Origin: Litomosoides sigmodontis
Lineage: Eukaryota; Nematoda; Chromadorea; Rhabditida; Onchocercidae
DNA: 64,000 nucleotides
Assembly (NCBI GenBank): GCA_963070105.1
Contig: OY718808.1
Coordinates: forward strand, 8,171,398 to 8,235,397
Direction of reading: 5' to 3'
Position 1 is the stretch's first letter. Each line of letters begins with the position of its first letter. The notes beneath the pieces were generated by a model. The model ran no database searches. It was not told where the DNA came from and was given only the letters and a program-made list of their open reading frames with translations. Below, one piece after another: positions 1-12,200 of the stretch. A program made the translations under genes and the position numbers.

Positions 1-3000
1 GGCTCCTTCTTTGCCTTCTTTTGTTTTTTCTCAACTTCCAGAGCCTTCTCCGGTTCCGGAACTGCCTTCGGAGTGGTCTCTTCAGTGACTTTGCCTTCAT
101 CAGGAATCTTCTGCGTAGGCACAACTGCTTCTTTTGGCTCCTTCTTTGCCTTCTTTTGTTTTTTCTCAACTTCCAGAGCCTTCTCCGGTTCCGGAACTGC
201 CTTCGGAGTGGTCTCTTCAGTGACTTTGCCTTCGTCAGGAATCTTCTGCGTAGGCACAACTGCTTCTTTTGGCTCCTTCTTTGCCTTCTTTTGTTTCTTC
301 TCAACTTCCAGAGCCTTTTCCGGTTCTGGAACTGCCTTCGGCGTGGTCTCTTCGGTGACTTTGCCTTCATCAGCAATCTTCTCTACCGGAGAAACTGCTT
401 CTTTCGGCTTTGCCTTCTTTTGTTTCTTCTCAACTTCCAGAACCTTCTCCGGTTCCGGAACTGCCTTCGGAGTGGTCTCTTCAGTGACTTTGCCTTCATC
501 GGCAATCTTCTCTACAGGAGAAACTGTTTCTTTCGGCTCCTTCTTTCCCTTCTTTTCTTTCTTTTCAACTTCCAGAGCCTTCTCCGGTTCTGGAGCTATC
601 TTCGGAGTGGTCTCTTCGGTGACTTTGCCTTTATCGGCAATTTTCTCTACCGGAGAAACTGCTTCTTTCGGCTTTGCCTTCTTTTGTTTCTTCTCAACTT
701 CCAGAGCCTTCTCCGGTTCCGGAACTGCCTTCGGAGTGGTCTCTTCAGTGACTTTGCCTTCATCAGGAATCTTCTGCGTAGGCACAACTGCTTCTTTTGG
801 CTCCTTCTTTGCCTTCTTTTGTTTTTTCTCAACTTCCAGAGCCTTCTCCGGTTCTGGAACTGCCTTCGGAGTGGTCTCTTCAGTGACTTTGCCTTCGTCA
901 GGAATCTTCTGCGTAGGCACAACTGCTTCTTTTGGCTCCTTCTTTGCCTTCTTTTGTTTCTTCTCAACTTCCAGAGCCTTTTCCGGTTCTGGAACTGCCT
1001 TCGGAGTGGTCTCTTCGGTGACTTTGCCTTCATCAGCAATCTTCTCTACCGGAGAAACTGCTTCTTTCGGCTTTGCCTTCTTTTGTTTCTTCTCAACTTC
1101 CAGAGCCTTCTCCGGTTCTGGAACTGCCTTCGGAGTGATCTCTTCGGTGACTTTGCCTTTATCGGCAATTTGCTCTGCAGGGGAAACTGTTTCTTTTGGC
1201 TCCTTCTTTGCCTTCTTTTCTTTCTTTTCAACTTCCAGAGCCTTCTCCGGTTCTGGAGCTATCTTCGGAGTGGTCTCTTCGGTGACTTTGCCTTTATCGG
1301 CAATTTTCTCTACCGGAGAAACTGCTTCTTTCGGCTTTGCCTTCTTTTGTTTCTTCTCAACTTCCAGAGCCTTCTCCGGTTCCGGAACTGCCTTCGGAGT
1401 GGTCTCTTCAGTGACTTTGCCTTCATCAGGAATCTTCTGCGTAGGCACAACTGCTTCTTTTGGCTCTTTCTTTGCCTTCTTTTGTTTCTTCTCAACTTCC
1501 AGAGCCTTCTCCGGTTCCGGAACTGCCTTCGGAGTGGTCTCTTCAGTGACTTTGCCTTCATCGGCAATCTTCTCTACAGGAGAAACTGTTTCTTTCGGCT
1601 CCTTCTTTGCCTTCTTTTCTTTCTTTTCAACTTCCAGAGCCTTCTCCGGTTCTGGAGCTATCTTCGGAGTGGTCTCTTCGGTGACTTTGCCTTTATCGGC
1701 AATTTTCTCTACCGGAGAAACTGCTTCTTTCGGCTTTGCCTTCTTTTGTTTCTTCTCAACTTCCAGAGCCTTCTCCGGTTCTGGAGCTGTCTTCGGAGTG
1801 GTCTCTTCAGTGACTTTGCCTTCATCGGCAATCTTCTCTACAGGAGAAACTGTTTCTTTTGGCTCCTTCTTTGCCTTCTTTTGTTTCTTTTCAACTTCCA
1901 GAGCCTTCTCCGGTTCTGGAGCTATCTTCGGAGTGGTCCCTTCGGTGACCTTGCCTTTATCGGCAATTTGCTCTGCAGGGGAAACTGTTTCTTTTGGCTC
2001 CTTCTTTGCCTTCTTTTGTTTCTTCTCAACTTCCAGAGCCTTCTCCGGTTCCGGAACTGCCTTCGGAGTGGTCTCTTCGGTGACTTTGCCTTCATCAGCA
2101 ATCTTCTCTACCGGAGAAACTGCTTCTTTCGGCTTTGCCTTCTTTTGTTTCTTCTCAACTTCCAGAGCCTTCTCCGGTTCCGGAACTGCCTTCGGAGTGG
2201 TCTCTTCAGTGACTTTGCCTTCATCAGGAATCTTCTGCGTAGGCACAACTGCTTCTTTTGGCTCCTTCTTTGCCTTCTTTTGTTTTTTCTCAACTTCCAG
2301 AGCCTTCTCCGGTTCCGGAACTGCCTTCGGAGTGGTCTCTTCAGTGACTTTGCCTTCGTCAGGAATCTTCTGCGTAGGCACAACTGCTTCTTTTGGCTCC
2401 TTCTTTGCCTTCTTTTGTTTCTTCTCAACTTCCAGAGCCTTCTCCGGTTCTGGAGCTGTCTTCGGAGTGGTCTCTTCAGTGACTTTGCCTTCATCGGCAA
2501 TCTTCTCTACAGGAGAAACTGTTTCTTTCGGCTCCTTCTTTGCCTTCTTTTCTTTCTTTTCAACTTCCAGAGCCTTCTCCGGTTCTGGAGCTATCTTCGG
2601 AGTGGTCCCTTCGGTGACCTTGCCTTTATCGGCAATTTGCTCTGCAGGGGAAACTGTTTCTTTTGGCTCCTTCTTTGCCTTCTTTTGTTTCTTCTCAACT
2701 TCCAGAGCCTTCTCCGGTTCCGGAACTGCCTTCGGAGTGGTCTCTTCGGTGACTTTGCCTTTATCGGCAATTTTCTCTACCGGAGAAACTGCTTCTTTCG
2801 GCTTTGCCTTCTTTTGTTTCTTCTCAACTTCCAGAGCCTTCTCCGGTTCCGGAACTGCCTTCGGAGTGGTCTCTTCAGTGACTTTGCCTTCATCAGGAAT
2901 CTTCTGCGTAGGCACAACTGCTTCTTTTGGCTCTTTCTTTGCCTTCTTTTGTTTCTTCTCAACTTCCAGAGCCTTCTCCGGTTCCGGAACTGCCTTCGGA

Positions 3001-3210
3001 GTGGTCTCTTCAGTGACTTTGCCTTCATCAGCAATCTTCTGCGTAGGCACAACTGCTTCTTTTGGCTCCTTCTTTGCCTTCTTTTGTTTTTTCTCAACTT
3101 CCAGAGCCTTCTCCGGTTCCGGAACTGCCTTCGGAGTGGTCTCTTCAGTGACTTTGCCTTTATCGGCAATTTTCTCTGCAGGAGAAACTGCTTCTTTTGG
3201 CTCCTTCTTT
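1..3210 (-). repeat. Distal sub-array: tandem 45/43-residue A modules only
   Basis: About 24 consecutive A modules are uninterrupted by the B module. Units are 135 bp, or 129 bp when two residues are missing next to the KKAK segment. Three flavours alternate: one with VVPTQKIPDEG, one with VSPVEKIADEG, and one with VSPAEKIADKG. Each is followed by KVTEETTPK and PEPEKALEVEKK. The 129-bp form and the PTQKIPDEG form occur only below about 6.65 kb in the window, so this end of the array has its own variant pool. The array continues off the left edge. Confidence 0.92.
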
Positions 3211-6200
3211 GCTTTCTCGGTGGAACGAATGGAAGCCTGAGCCGTTTCGAATCCTATGCTCATAATTGAAACGTCAATTATTTCATCCTCTGTTTGCTTT
3301 TCTATAAGTAACGCGATTCCTGTTTCATCAAAGATCTCGGTAACTTTTTCTCGTCCTGCTTCAATAGCTTCCTTCTTTTTCTTCGTCAATTTAAGACCTT
3401 CGTCACTTAGTTGCTTTTCCGTGTCCACTTCCTCGATGACTTTTCCTTCATCAGCAATCTTCTCTACAGGAGAAACTGTTTCTTTCGGCTCCTTCTTTGC
3501 CTTCTTTTCTTTCTTTTCAACTTCCAGAGCCTTCTCCGGTTCTGGAGCTATCTTCGGAGTGGTCTCTTCGGTGACTTTGCCTTTATCGGCAATTTTCTCT
3601 ACCGGAGAAACTGCTTCTTTCGGCTTTGCCTTCTTTTGTTCCTTCTCAACTTCCAGAGCCTTCTCCGGTTCTGGAGCTGTCTTCGGAGTGGTCTCTTCAG
3701 TGACTTTGCCTTCATCGGCAATCTTCTCTACAGGAGAAACTGTTTCTTTTGGCTCCTTCTTTGCCTTCTTTTGTTTCTTTTCAACTTCCAGAGCCTTCTC
3801 CGGTTCTGGAGCTATCTTCGGAGTGGTCCCTTCGGTGACCTTGCCTTTATCGGCAATTTGCTCTGCAGGGGAAACTGTTTCTTTTGGCTCCTTCTTTGCC
3901 TTCTTTTGTTTCTTCTCAACTTCTAGAGCCTTTTCCGGTTCTGGAACTGCCTTCGGAGTGGTCTCTTCAGTGACTTTGCCTTCGTCAGGAATCTTCTGCG
4001 TAGGCACAACTGCTTCTTTTGGCTCCTTCTTTGCCTTCTTTTGTTTCTTCTCAACTTCCAGAGCCTTTTCCGGTTCTGGAACTGCCTTCGGCGTGGTCTC
4101 TTCGGTGACTTTGCCTTTATCGGCAATTTTCTCTACCGGAGAAACTGCTTCTTTCGGCTTTGCCTTCTTTTGTTTCTTCTCAACTTCCAGAGCCTTCTCC
4201 GGTTCCGGAACTGCCTTCGGAGTGGTCTCTTCAGTGACTTTGCCTTCATCAGGAATCTTCTGCGTAGGCACAACTGCTTCTTTTGGCTCCTTCTTTGCCT
4301 TCTTTTGTTTCTTCTCAACTTCCAGAGCCTTTTCCGGTTCTGGAACTGCCTTCGGCGTGGTCTCTTCGGTGACTTTGCCTTCATCAGCAATCTTCTCTAC
4401 CGGAGAAACTGCTTCTTTCGGCTTTGCCTTCTTTTGTTTCTTCTCAACTTCCAGAACCTTCTCCGGTTCCGGAACTGCCTTCGGAGTGGTCTCTTCAGTG
4501 ACTTTGCCTTCATCGGCAATCTTCTCTACAGGAGAAACTGTTTCTTTCGGCTCCTTCTTTCCCTTCTTTTCTTTCTTTTCAACTTCCAGAGCCTTCTCCG
4601 GTTCTGGAGCTATCTTCGGAGTGGTCTCTTCGGTGACTTTGCCTTTATCGGCAATTTTCTCTACGGGAGAAACTGCTTCTTTCGGCTCCTTCTTTGCCTT
4701 CTTTTCCTTCTTTTCAACTTCCAGAGCCTTCTCCGGTTCTGGAGCTATCTTCGGAGTGGTCTCTTCGGTGACTTTGCCTTTATCGGCAATCTTCTCTACA
4801 GGAGATACTGCTTCTTTCGGCTCCTTCTTTGCCTTCTTTTGTTTCTTCTCAACTTCCAGAGCCTTCTCCGGTTCCGGAACTGCCTTCGGAGTGGTCTCTT
4901 CAGTGACTTTGCCTTCATCGGCAATCTTCTCTACAGGAGATACTGCTTCTTTCGGCTCCTTCTTTGCCTTCTTTTCCTTCTTTTCAACTTCCAGAGCCTT
5001 CTCCGGTTCTGGAGCTATATTCGGAGTGGTCTCTTCAGTGACTCTGCCTTCATCAGCAATTTTCTCTACCGGAGAAACTGCTTCTTTCGGCTCCTTCTTT
5101 GCCTTCTTTTCCTTCTTTTCAACTTCCAGAGCCTTCTCCGGTTCTGGAGCTATCTTCGGCGTGGTCTCTTCGGTGACTTTGCCTTTATCGGCAATCTTCT
5201 CTACGGGAGAAACTGCTTCTTTCGGCTCCTTCTTTGCCTTCTTTTGTTTCTTCTCAACTTCCAGAGCCTTCTCCGGTTCTGGAGCTATCTTCGGAGTGGT
5301 CTCTTCGGTGACTTTGCCTTTATCAGCAATTTGCTCTGCAGGGGAAACTGTTTCTTTTGGCTCCTTCTTTGCTTTCTCGGTGGAACGAATGGAAGCCTGA
5401 GCCGTTTCGAATCCTATGCTCATAATTGAAACGTCAATTATTTCATCCTCTGTTTGCTTTTCTATAAGTAACGCGATTCCTGTTTCATCAAAGATCTCGG
5501 TAACTTTTTCTCGTCCTGCTTCAATAGCTTCCTTCTTTTTCTTCGTCAATTTAAGACCTTCGTCACTTAGTTGCTTTTCCGTGTCCACTTCCTCGATGAC
5601 TTTTCCTTCATCAGCAATCTTCTCTGCAGGGGAAACTGTTTCTTTTGGCTCCTTCTTTGCCTTCTTTTGTTTCTTCTCAACTTCTAGAGCCTTTTCCGGT
5701 TCTGGAACTGCCTTCGGAGTGGTCTCTTCAGTGACTTTGCCTTCGTCAGGAATCTTCTGCGTAGGCACAACTGCTTCTTTTGGCTCCTTCTTTGCCTTCT
5801 TTTCTTTCTTTTCAACTTCCAGAGCCTTCTCCGGTTCTGGAGCTATCTTCGAAGTGGTCTCTTCGGTGACTTTGCCTTTATCGGCAATTTTCTCTACCGG
5901 AGAAACTGCTTCTTTCGGCTTTGCCTTCTTTTGTTTCTTCTCAACTTCCAGAGCCTTCTCCGGTTCCGGAACTGCCTTCGGAGTGGTCTCTTCAGTGACT
6001 TTGCCTTCATCAGGAATCTTCTGCGTAGGCACAACTGCTTCTTTTGGCTCCTTCTTTGCCTTCTTTTGTTTTTTCTCAACTTCCAGAGCCTTCTCCGGTT
6101 CCGGAACTGCCTTCGGAGTGGTCTCTTCAGTGACTTTGCCTTCGTCAGGAATCTTCTGCGTAGGCACAACTGCTTCTTTTGGCTCCTTCTTTGCCTTCTT

Positions 6201-9200
6201 TTGTTTCTTCTCAACTTCCCGAGCCTCCTCCGGTTCCGGAACTGAATTCGGAGTGGTCTCTTCAGTGACTTTGCCTTCGTCAGGAATCTTCTGCGTAGGC
6301 ACAACTGCTTCTTTCGACTCCTTCTTTGCCTTCTTTTCTTTCTTTTCAACTTCCAGAGCCTTCTCCGGTTCTGGAGCTATCTTCGGAGTGGTCTCTTCGG
6401 TGACTTTGCCTTTATCGGCAATTTTCTCTACCACTTCCTCGATGACTTTTCCTTCATCAGCAATCTTCTCTGCAGGGGAAACTGTTTCTTTTGGCTCCTT
6501 CTTTGCCTTCTTTTGTTTCTTCTCAACTTCTAGAGCCTTTTCCGGTTCTGGAACTGCCTTCGGAGTGGTCTCTTCAGTGACTTTGCCTTCGTCAGGAATC
6601 TTCTGCGTAGGCACAACTGCTTCTTTTGGCTCCTTCTTTGCCTTCTTTTGTTTCTTCTCAACTTCCAGAGCCTTTTCCGGTTCTGGAACTGCCTTCGGCG
6701 TGGTCTCTTCGGTGACTTTGCCTTCATCGGCAATCTTCTCTACAGGAGAAACTGTTTCTTTCGGCTCCTTCTTTCCCTTCTTTTCTTTCTTTTCAACTTC
6801 CAGAGCCTTCTCCGGTTCTGGAGCTATCTTCGAAGTGGTCTCTTCGGTGACTTTGCCTTTATCAGCAATTTGCTCTGCAGGGGAAACTGTTTCTTTTGGC
6901 TCCTTCTTTGCTTTCTCGGTGGAACGAATGGAAGCCTGAGCCGTTTCGAATCCTATGCTCATAATTGAAACGTCAATTATTTCATCCTCTGTTTGCTTTT
7001 CTATAAGTAACGCGATTCCTGTTTCATCAAAGATCTCGGTAACTTTTTCTCGTCCTGCTTCAATAGCTTCCTTCTTTTTCTTCGTCAATTTAAGACCTTC
7101 GTCACTTAGTTGCTTTTCCGTGTCCACTTCCTCGATGACTTTTCCTTCATCAGCAATCTTCTCTACTGGAGATACTGCTTCTTTCGGCTCCTTCTTTGCC
7201 TTCTTTTGTTTCTTTTCAACTTCCAGAGCCTTCTCCGGTTCCGGAACTGCCTTCGGAGTGGTCTCTTCGGTGACTTTGCCTTCATCAGCAATCTTCTCTA
7301 CAGGAGATACTGCTTCTTTCGGCTCCTTCTTTGCCTTCTTTTGTTTCCTCTCAACTTCCAGAGCCTTCTCCGGTTCCGGAACTGCCTTCGGAGTGGTCTC
7401 TTCGGTGACTTTGCCTTCATCAGCAATCTTCTCTACAGGAGATACTGCTTCCTTTGGCTCCTTCTTTGCCTTCTTTTCTTTCTTTTCAACTTCCAGAGCC
7501 TTCTCCGGTTCTGGAACTGCCTTCGGAGCGGTCTCTTCGGTGACTTTGCCTTCATCGGCAATTTTCTCTGCAGGGGAAACTGCTTCTTTCGGCTCCTTCT
7601 TTGCTTTCTCGGTGGAACGAATGGAAGCCTGAGCCGTTTCGAATCCTATGCTCATAATTGAAACGTTAATTATTTCATCCTCTGTTTGCTTTTCTATAAG
7701 TAACGCGATTCCTGTTTCATCAAAGATCTCGGTAACTTTTTCTCGTCCTGCTTCAATAGCTTCCTTCTTTTTCTTCGTCAATTTAAGACCTTCGTCACTT
7801 AGTTGCTTTTCCGTGTCCACTTCCTCGATGACTTTTCCTTCATCAGCAATCTTCTCTACTGGAGATACTGCTTCTTTCGGCTCCGTCGTTGCCTTCTTTT
7901 GTTTCTTCTCAACTTCCAGAGCCTTCTCCGGTTCCGGAACTGCCTTCGGAGTGGTCTCTTCAGTGACTCTGCCTTCATCAGCAATTTTCTCTATTGGAGA
8001 TACTGCTTCTTTCGGCTCCTTCTTTGCCTTCTTTTCCTTCTTTTCAACTTCCAGAGCCTTCTCCGGTTCTGGAGCTATCTTCGGAGTGGTCTCTTCGGTG
8101 ACTTTGCCTTCATCAGCAATCTTCTCTACTGGAGATATAGCTTCTTTCGGCTCCTTCTTTGCCTTCTTTTGTTTCTTTTCAACTTCCAGAGCCTTCTCCG
8201 GTTCCGGAACTGCCTTCGGAGTGGTCTCTTCGGTGACTTTGCCTTTATCGGCAATTTTCTCTACCACTTCCTCGATGACTTTTCCTTCATCAGCAATCTT
8301 CTCTGCAGGGGAAACTGTTTCTTTTGGCTCCTTCTTTGCCTTCTTTTGTTTCTTCTCAACTTCTAGAGCCTTCTCCGGTTCCGGAACTGCCTTCGGAGTG
8401 GTCTCTTCGGTGACTTTGCCTTCATCAGCAATCTTCTCTACAGGAGATACTGCTTCTTTCGGCTCCTTCTTTGCCTTCTTTTGTTTCCTCTCAACTTCCA
8501 GAGCCTTCTCCGGTTCCGGAACTGCCTTCGGAGTGGTCTCTTCGGTGACTTTGCCTTCATCAGCAATCTTCTCTACAGGAGATACTGCTTCCTTTGGCTC
8601 CTTCTTTGCCTTCTTTTGTTTCTTCTCAACTTCCAGAGCCTTCTCCGGTTCTGGAGCTATCTTCGGAGTGGTCTCTTCGGTGACTTTGCCTTTATCAGCA
8701 ATTTGCTCTGCAGGGGAAACTGTTTCTTTTGGCTCCTTCTTTGCTTTCTCGGTGGAACGAATGGAAGCCTGAGCCGTTTCGAATCCTATGCTCATAATTG
8801 AAACGTCAATTATTTCATCCTCTGTTTGCTTTTCTATAAGTAACGCGATTCCTGTTTCATCAAAGATCTCGGTAACTTTTTCTCGTCCTGCTTCAATAGC
8901 TTCCTTCTTTTTCTTCGTCAATTTAAGACCTTCGTCACTTAGTTGCTTTTCCGTGTCCACTTCCTCGATGACTTTTCCTTCATCAGCAATCTTCTCTACT
9001 GGAGATACTGCTTCTTTCGGCTCCTTCTTTGCCTTCTTTTGTTTCTTTTCAACTTCCAGAGCCTTCTCCGGTTCCGGAACTGCCTTCGGAGTGGTCTCTT
9101 CGGTGACTTTGCCTTCATCAGCAATCTTCTCTACAGGAGATACTGCTTCTTTCGGCTCCTTCTTTGCCTTCTTTTGTTTCCTCTCAACTTCCAGAGCCTT

Positions 9201-12200
9201 CTCCGGTTCCGGAACTGCCTTCGGCGTGGTCTCTTCGGTGACTTTGCCTTTATCGGCAATCTTCTCTACGGGAGAAACTGCTTCTTTCGGCTCCTTCTTT
9301 GCCTTCTTTTGTTTCTTCTCAACTTCCAGAGCCTTCTCCGGTTCTGGAGCTATCTTCGGAGTGGTCTCTTCGGTGACTTTGCCTTTATCAGCAATTTGCT
9401 CTGCAGGGGAAACTGTTTCTTTTGGCTCCTTCTTTGCTTTCTCGGTGGAACGAATGGAAGCCTGAGCCGTTTCGAATCCTATGCTCATAATTGAAACGTC
9501 AATTATTTCATCCTCTGTTTGCTTTTCTATAAGTAACGCGATTCCTGTTTCATCAAAGATCTCGGTAACTTTTTCTCGTCCTGCTTCAATAGCTTCCTTC
9601 TTTTTCTTCGTCAATTTAAGACCTTCGTCACTTAGTTGCTTTTCCGTGTCCACTTCCTCGATGACTTTTCCTTCATCAGCAATCTTCTCTACTGGAGATA
9701 CTGCTTCTTTCGGCTCCTTCTTTGCCTTCTTTTGTTTCTTCTCAACTTCCAGAGCCTTCTCCGGTTCCGGAACTGCCTTCGGAGTGGTCTCTTCAGTGAC
9801 TCTGCCTTCATCAGCAATTTTCTCTATTGGAGATACTGCTTCTTTCGGCTCCTTCTTTGCCTTCTTTTCCTTCTTTTCAACTTCCAGAGCCTTCTCCGGT
9901 TCTGGAGCTATCTTCGGAGTGGTCTCTTCGGTGACTTTGCCTTCATCAGCAATCTTCTCTACTGGAGATATAGCTTCTTTCGGCTCCTTCTTTGCCTTCT
10001 TTTGTTTCTTCTCAACTTCCAGAGCCTTCTCCGGTTCCGGAACTGCCTTCGGAGTGGTCTCTTCAGTGACTCTGCCTTCATCAGCAATTTTCTCTATTGG
10101 AGATACTGCTTCTTTCGGCTCCTTCTTTGCCTTCTTTTGTTTCTTCTCAACTTCCAGAGCCTTCTCCGGTTCTGGAGCTATCTTCGGAGTGGTCTCTTCG
10201 GTGACTTTGCCTTTATCAGCAATTTGCTCTGCAGGGGAAACTGTTTCTTTTGGCTCCTTCTTTGCTTTCTCGGTGGAACGAATGGAAGCCTGAGCCGTTT
10301 CGAATCCTATGCTCATAATTGAAACGTCAATTATTTCATCCTCTGTTTGCTTTTCTATAAGTAACGCGATTCCTGTTTCATCAAAGATCTCGGTAACTTT
10401 TTCTCGTCCTGCTTCAATAGCTTCCTTCTTTTTCTTCGTCAATTTAAGACCTTCGTCACTTAGTTGCTTTTCCGTGTCCACTTCCTCGATGACTTTTCCT
10501 TCATCAGCAATCTTCTCTACTGGAGATACTGCTTCTTTCGGCTCCTTCTTTGCCTTCTCTTGTTTCTTTTCAACTTCCAGAGCCTTCTCCGGTTCCGGAA
10601 CTGCCTTCGGAGTGGTCTCTTCGGTGACTTTGCCTTCATCAGCAATCTTCTCTACAGGAGATACTGCTTCTTTCGGCTCCTTCTTTGCCTTCTTTTCCTT
10701 CTTTTCAACTTCCAGAGCCTTCTCCGGTTCCGGAACTGCCTTCGGAGTGGTCTCTTCGGTGACTTTGCCTTCATCAGCAATCTTCTCTACAGGAGATACT
10801 GCTTCTTTCGGCTCCTTCTTTGCCTTCTTTTGTTTCTTCTCAACTTCCAGAGCCTTCTCCGGTTCTGGAGCTATCTTCGGAGTGGTCTCTTCGGTGACTT
10901 TGCCTTTATCAGCAATTTGCTCTGCAGGGGAAACTGTTTCTTTTGGCTCCTTCTTTGCTTTCTCGGTGGAACGAATGGAAGCCTGAGCCGTTTCGAATCC
11001 TATGCTCATAATTGAAACGTCAATTATTTCATCCTCTGTTTGCTTTTCTATAAGTAACGCGATTCCTGTTTCATCAATGATCTCGGTAACTTTTTCTCGT
11101 CCTGCTTCAATAGCTTCCTTCTTTTTCTTCGTCAATTTAAGACCTTCGTCACTTAGTTGCTTTTCCGTGTCCACTTCCTCGATGACTTTTCCTTCATCAG
11201 CAATCTTCTCTACTGGAGATACTGCTTCTTTCGGCTCCTTCTTTGCCTTCTTTTGTTTCCTCTCAACTTCCAGAGCCTTCTCCGGTTCCGGAACTGCCTT
11301 CGGCGTGGTCTCTTCGGTGACTTTGCCTTTATCGGCAATCTTCTCTACGGGAGAAACTGCTTCTTTCGGCTCCTTCTTTGCCTTCTTTTGTTTCTTCTCA
11401 ACTTCCAGAGCCTTCTCCGGTTCTGGAGCTATCTTCGGAGTGGTCTCTTCGGTGACTTTGCCTTTATCAGCAATTTGCTCTGCAGGGGAAACTGTTTCTT
11501 TTGGCTCCTTCTTTGCTTTCTCGGTGGAACGAATGGAAGCCTGAGCCGTTTCGAATCCTATGCTCATAATTGAAACGTCAATTATTTCATCCTCTGTTTG
11601 CTTTTCTATAAGTAACGCGATTCCTGTTTCATCAATGATCTCGGTAACTTTTTCTCGTCCTGCTTCAATAGCTTCCTTCTTTTTCTTCGTCAATTTAAGA
11701 CCTTCGTCACTTAGTTGCTTTTCCGTGTCCACTTCCTCGATGACTTTTCCTTCATCAGCAATCTTCTCTACTGGAGATACTGCTTCTTTCGGCTCCTTCT
11801 TTGCCTTCTTTTGTTTCTTTTCAACTTCCAGAGCCTTCTCCGGTTCCGGAACTGCCTTCGGAGTGGTCTCTTCGGTGACTTTGCCTTCATCAGCAATCTT
11901 CTCTACAGGAGATACTGCTTCTTTCGGCTCCTTCTTTGCCTTCTTTTGTTTCTTCTCAACTTCCAGAGCCTTCTCCGGTTCTGGAGCTATCTTCGGAGTG
12001 GTCTCTTCGGTGACTTTGCCTTTATCAGCAATTTGTTCTGCAGGGGAAACTGTTTCTTTTGGTTCCTTCTTTGCTTTCTCGGTGGAACGAATGGAAGCCT
12101 GAGCCGTTTCGAATCCTATGCTCATAATTGAAACGTCAATTATTTCATCCTCTGTTTGCTTTTCTATAAGTAACGCGATTCCTGTTTCATCAAAGATCTC

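Noticed and set aside
21..3269. Plus-strand open frames of over 1,000 codons across the array, in two frames at once, and more up to 17.7 kb
   Set aside because: They are antisense shadows of the repeat. Period 135 without stops in one frame gives openness in others. The products are low-complexity Phe/Ser/Leu strings, while the minus frame continues smoothly from an Ig domain.
647..6733. Short minus-strand frames of 60-150 codons rich in Lys/Arg within the array
   Set aside because: They lie in the wrong minus frame, are interrupted often, and overlap the continuous PEVK-like frame.
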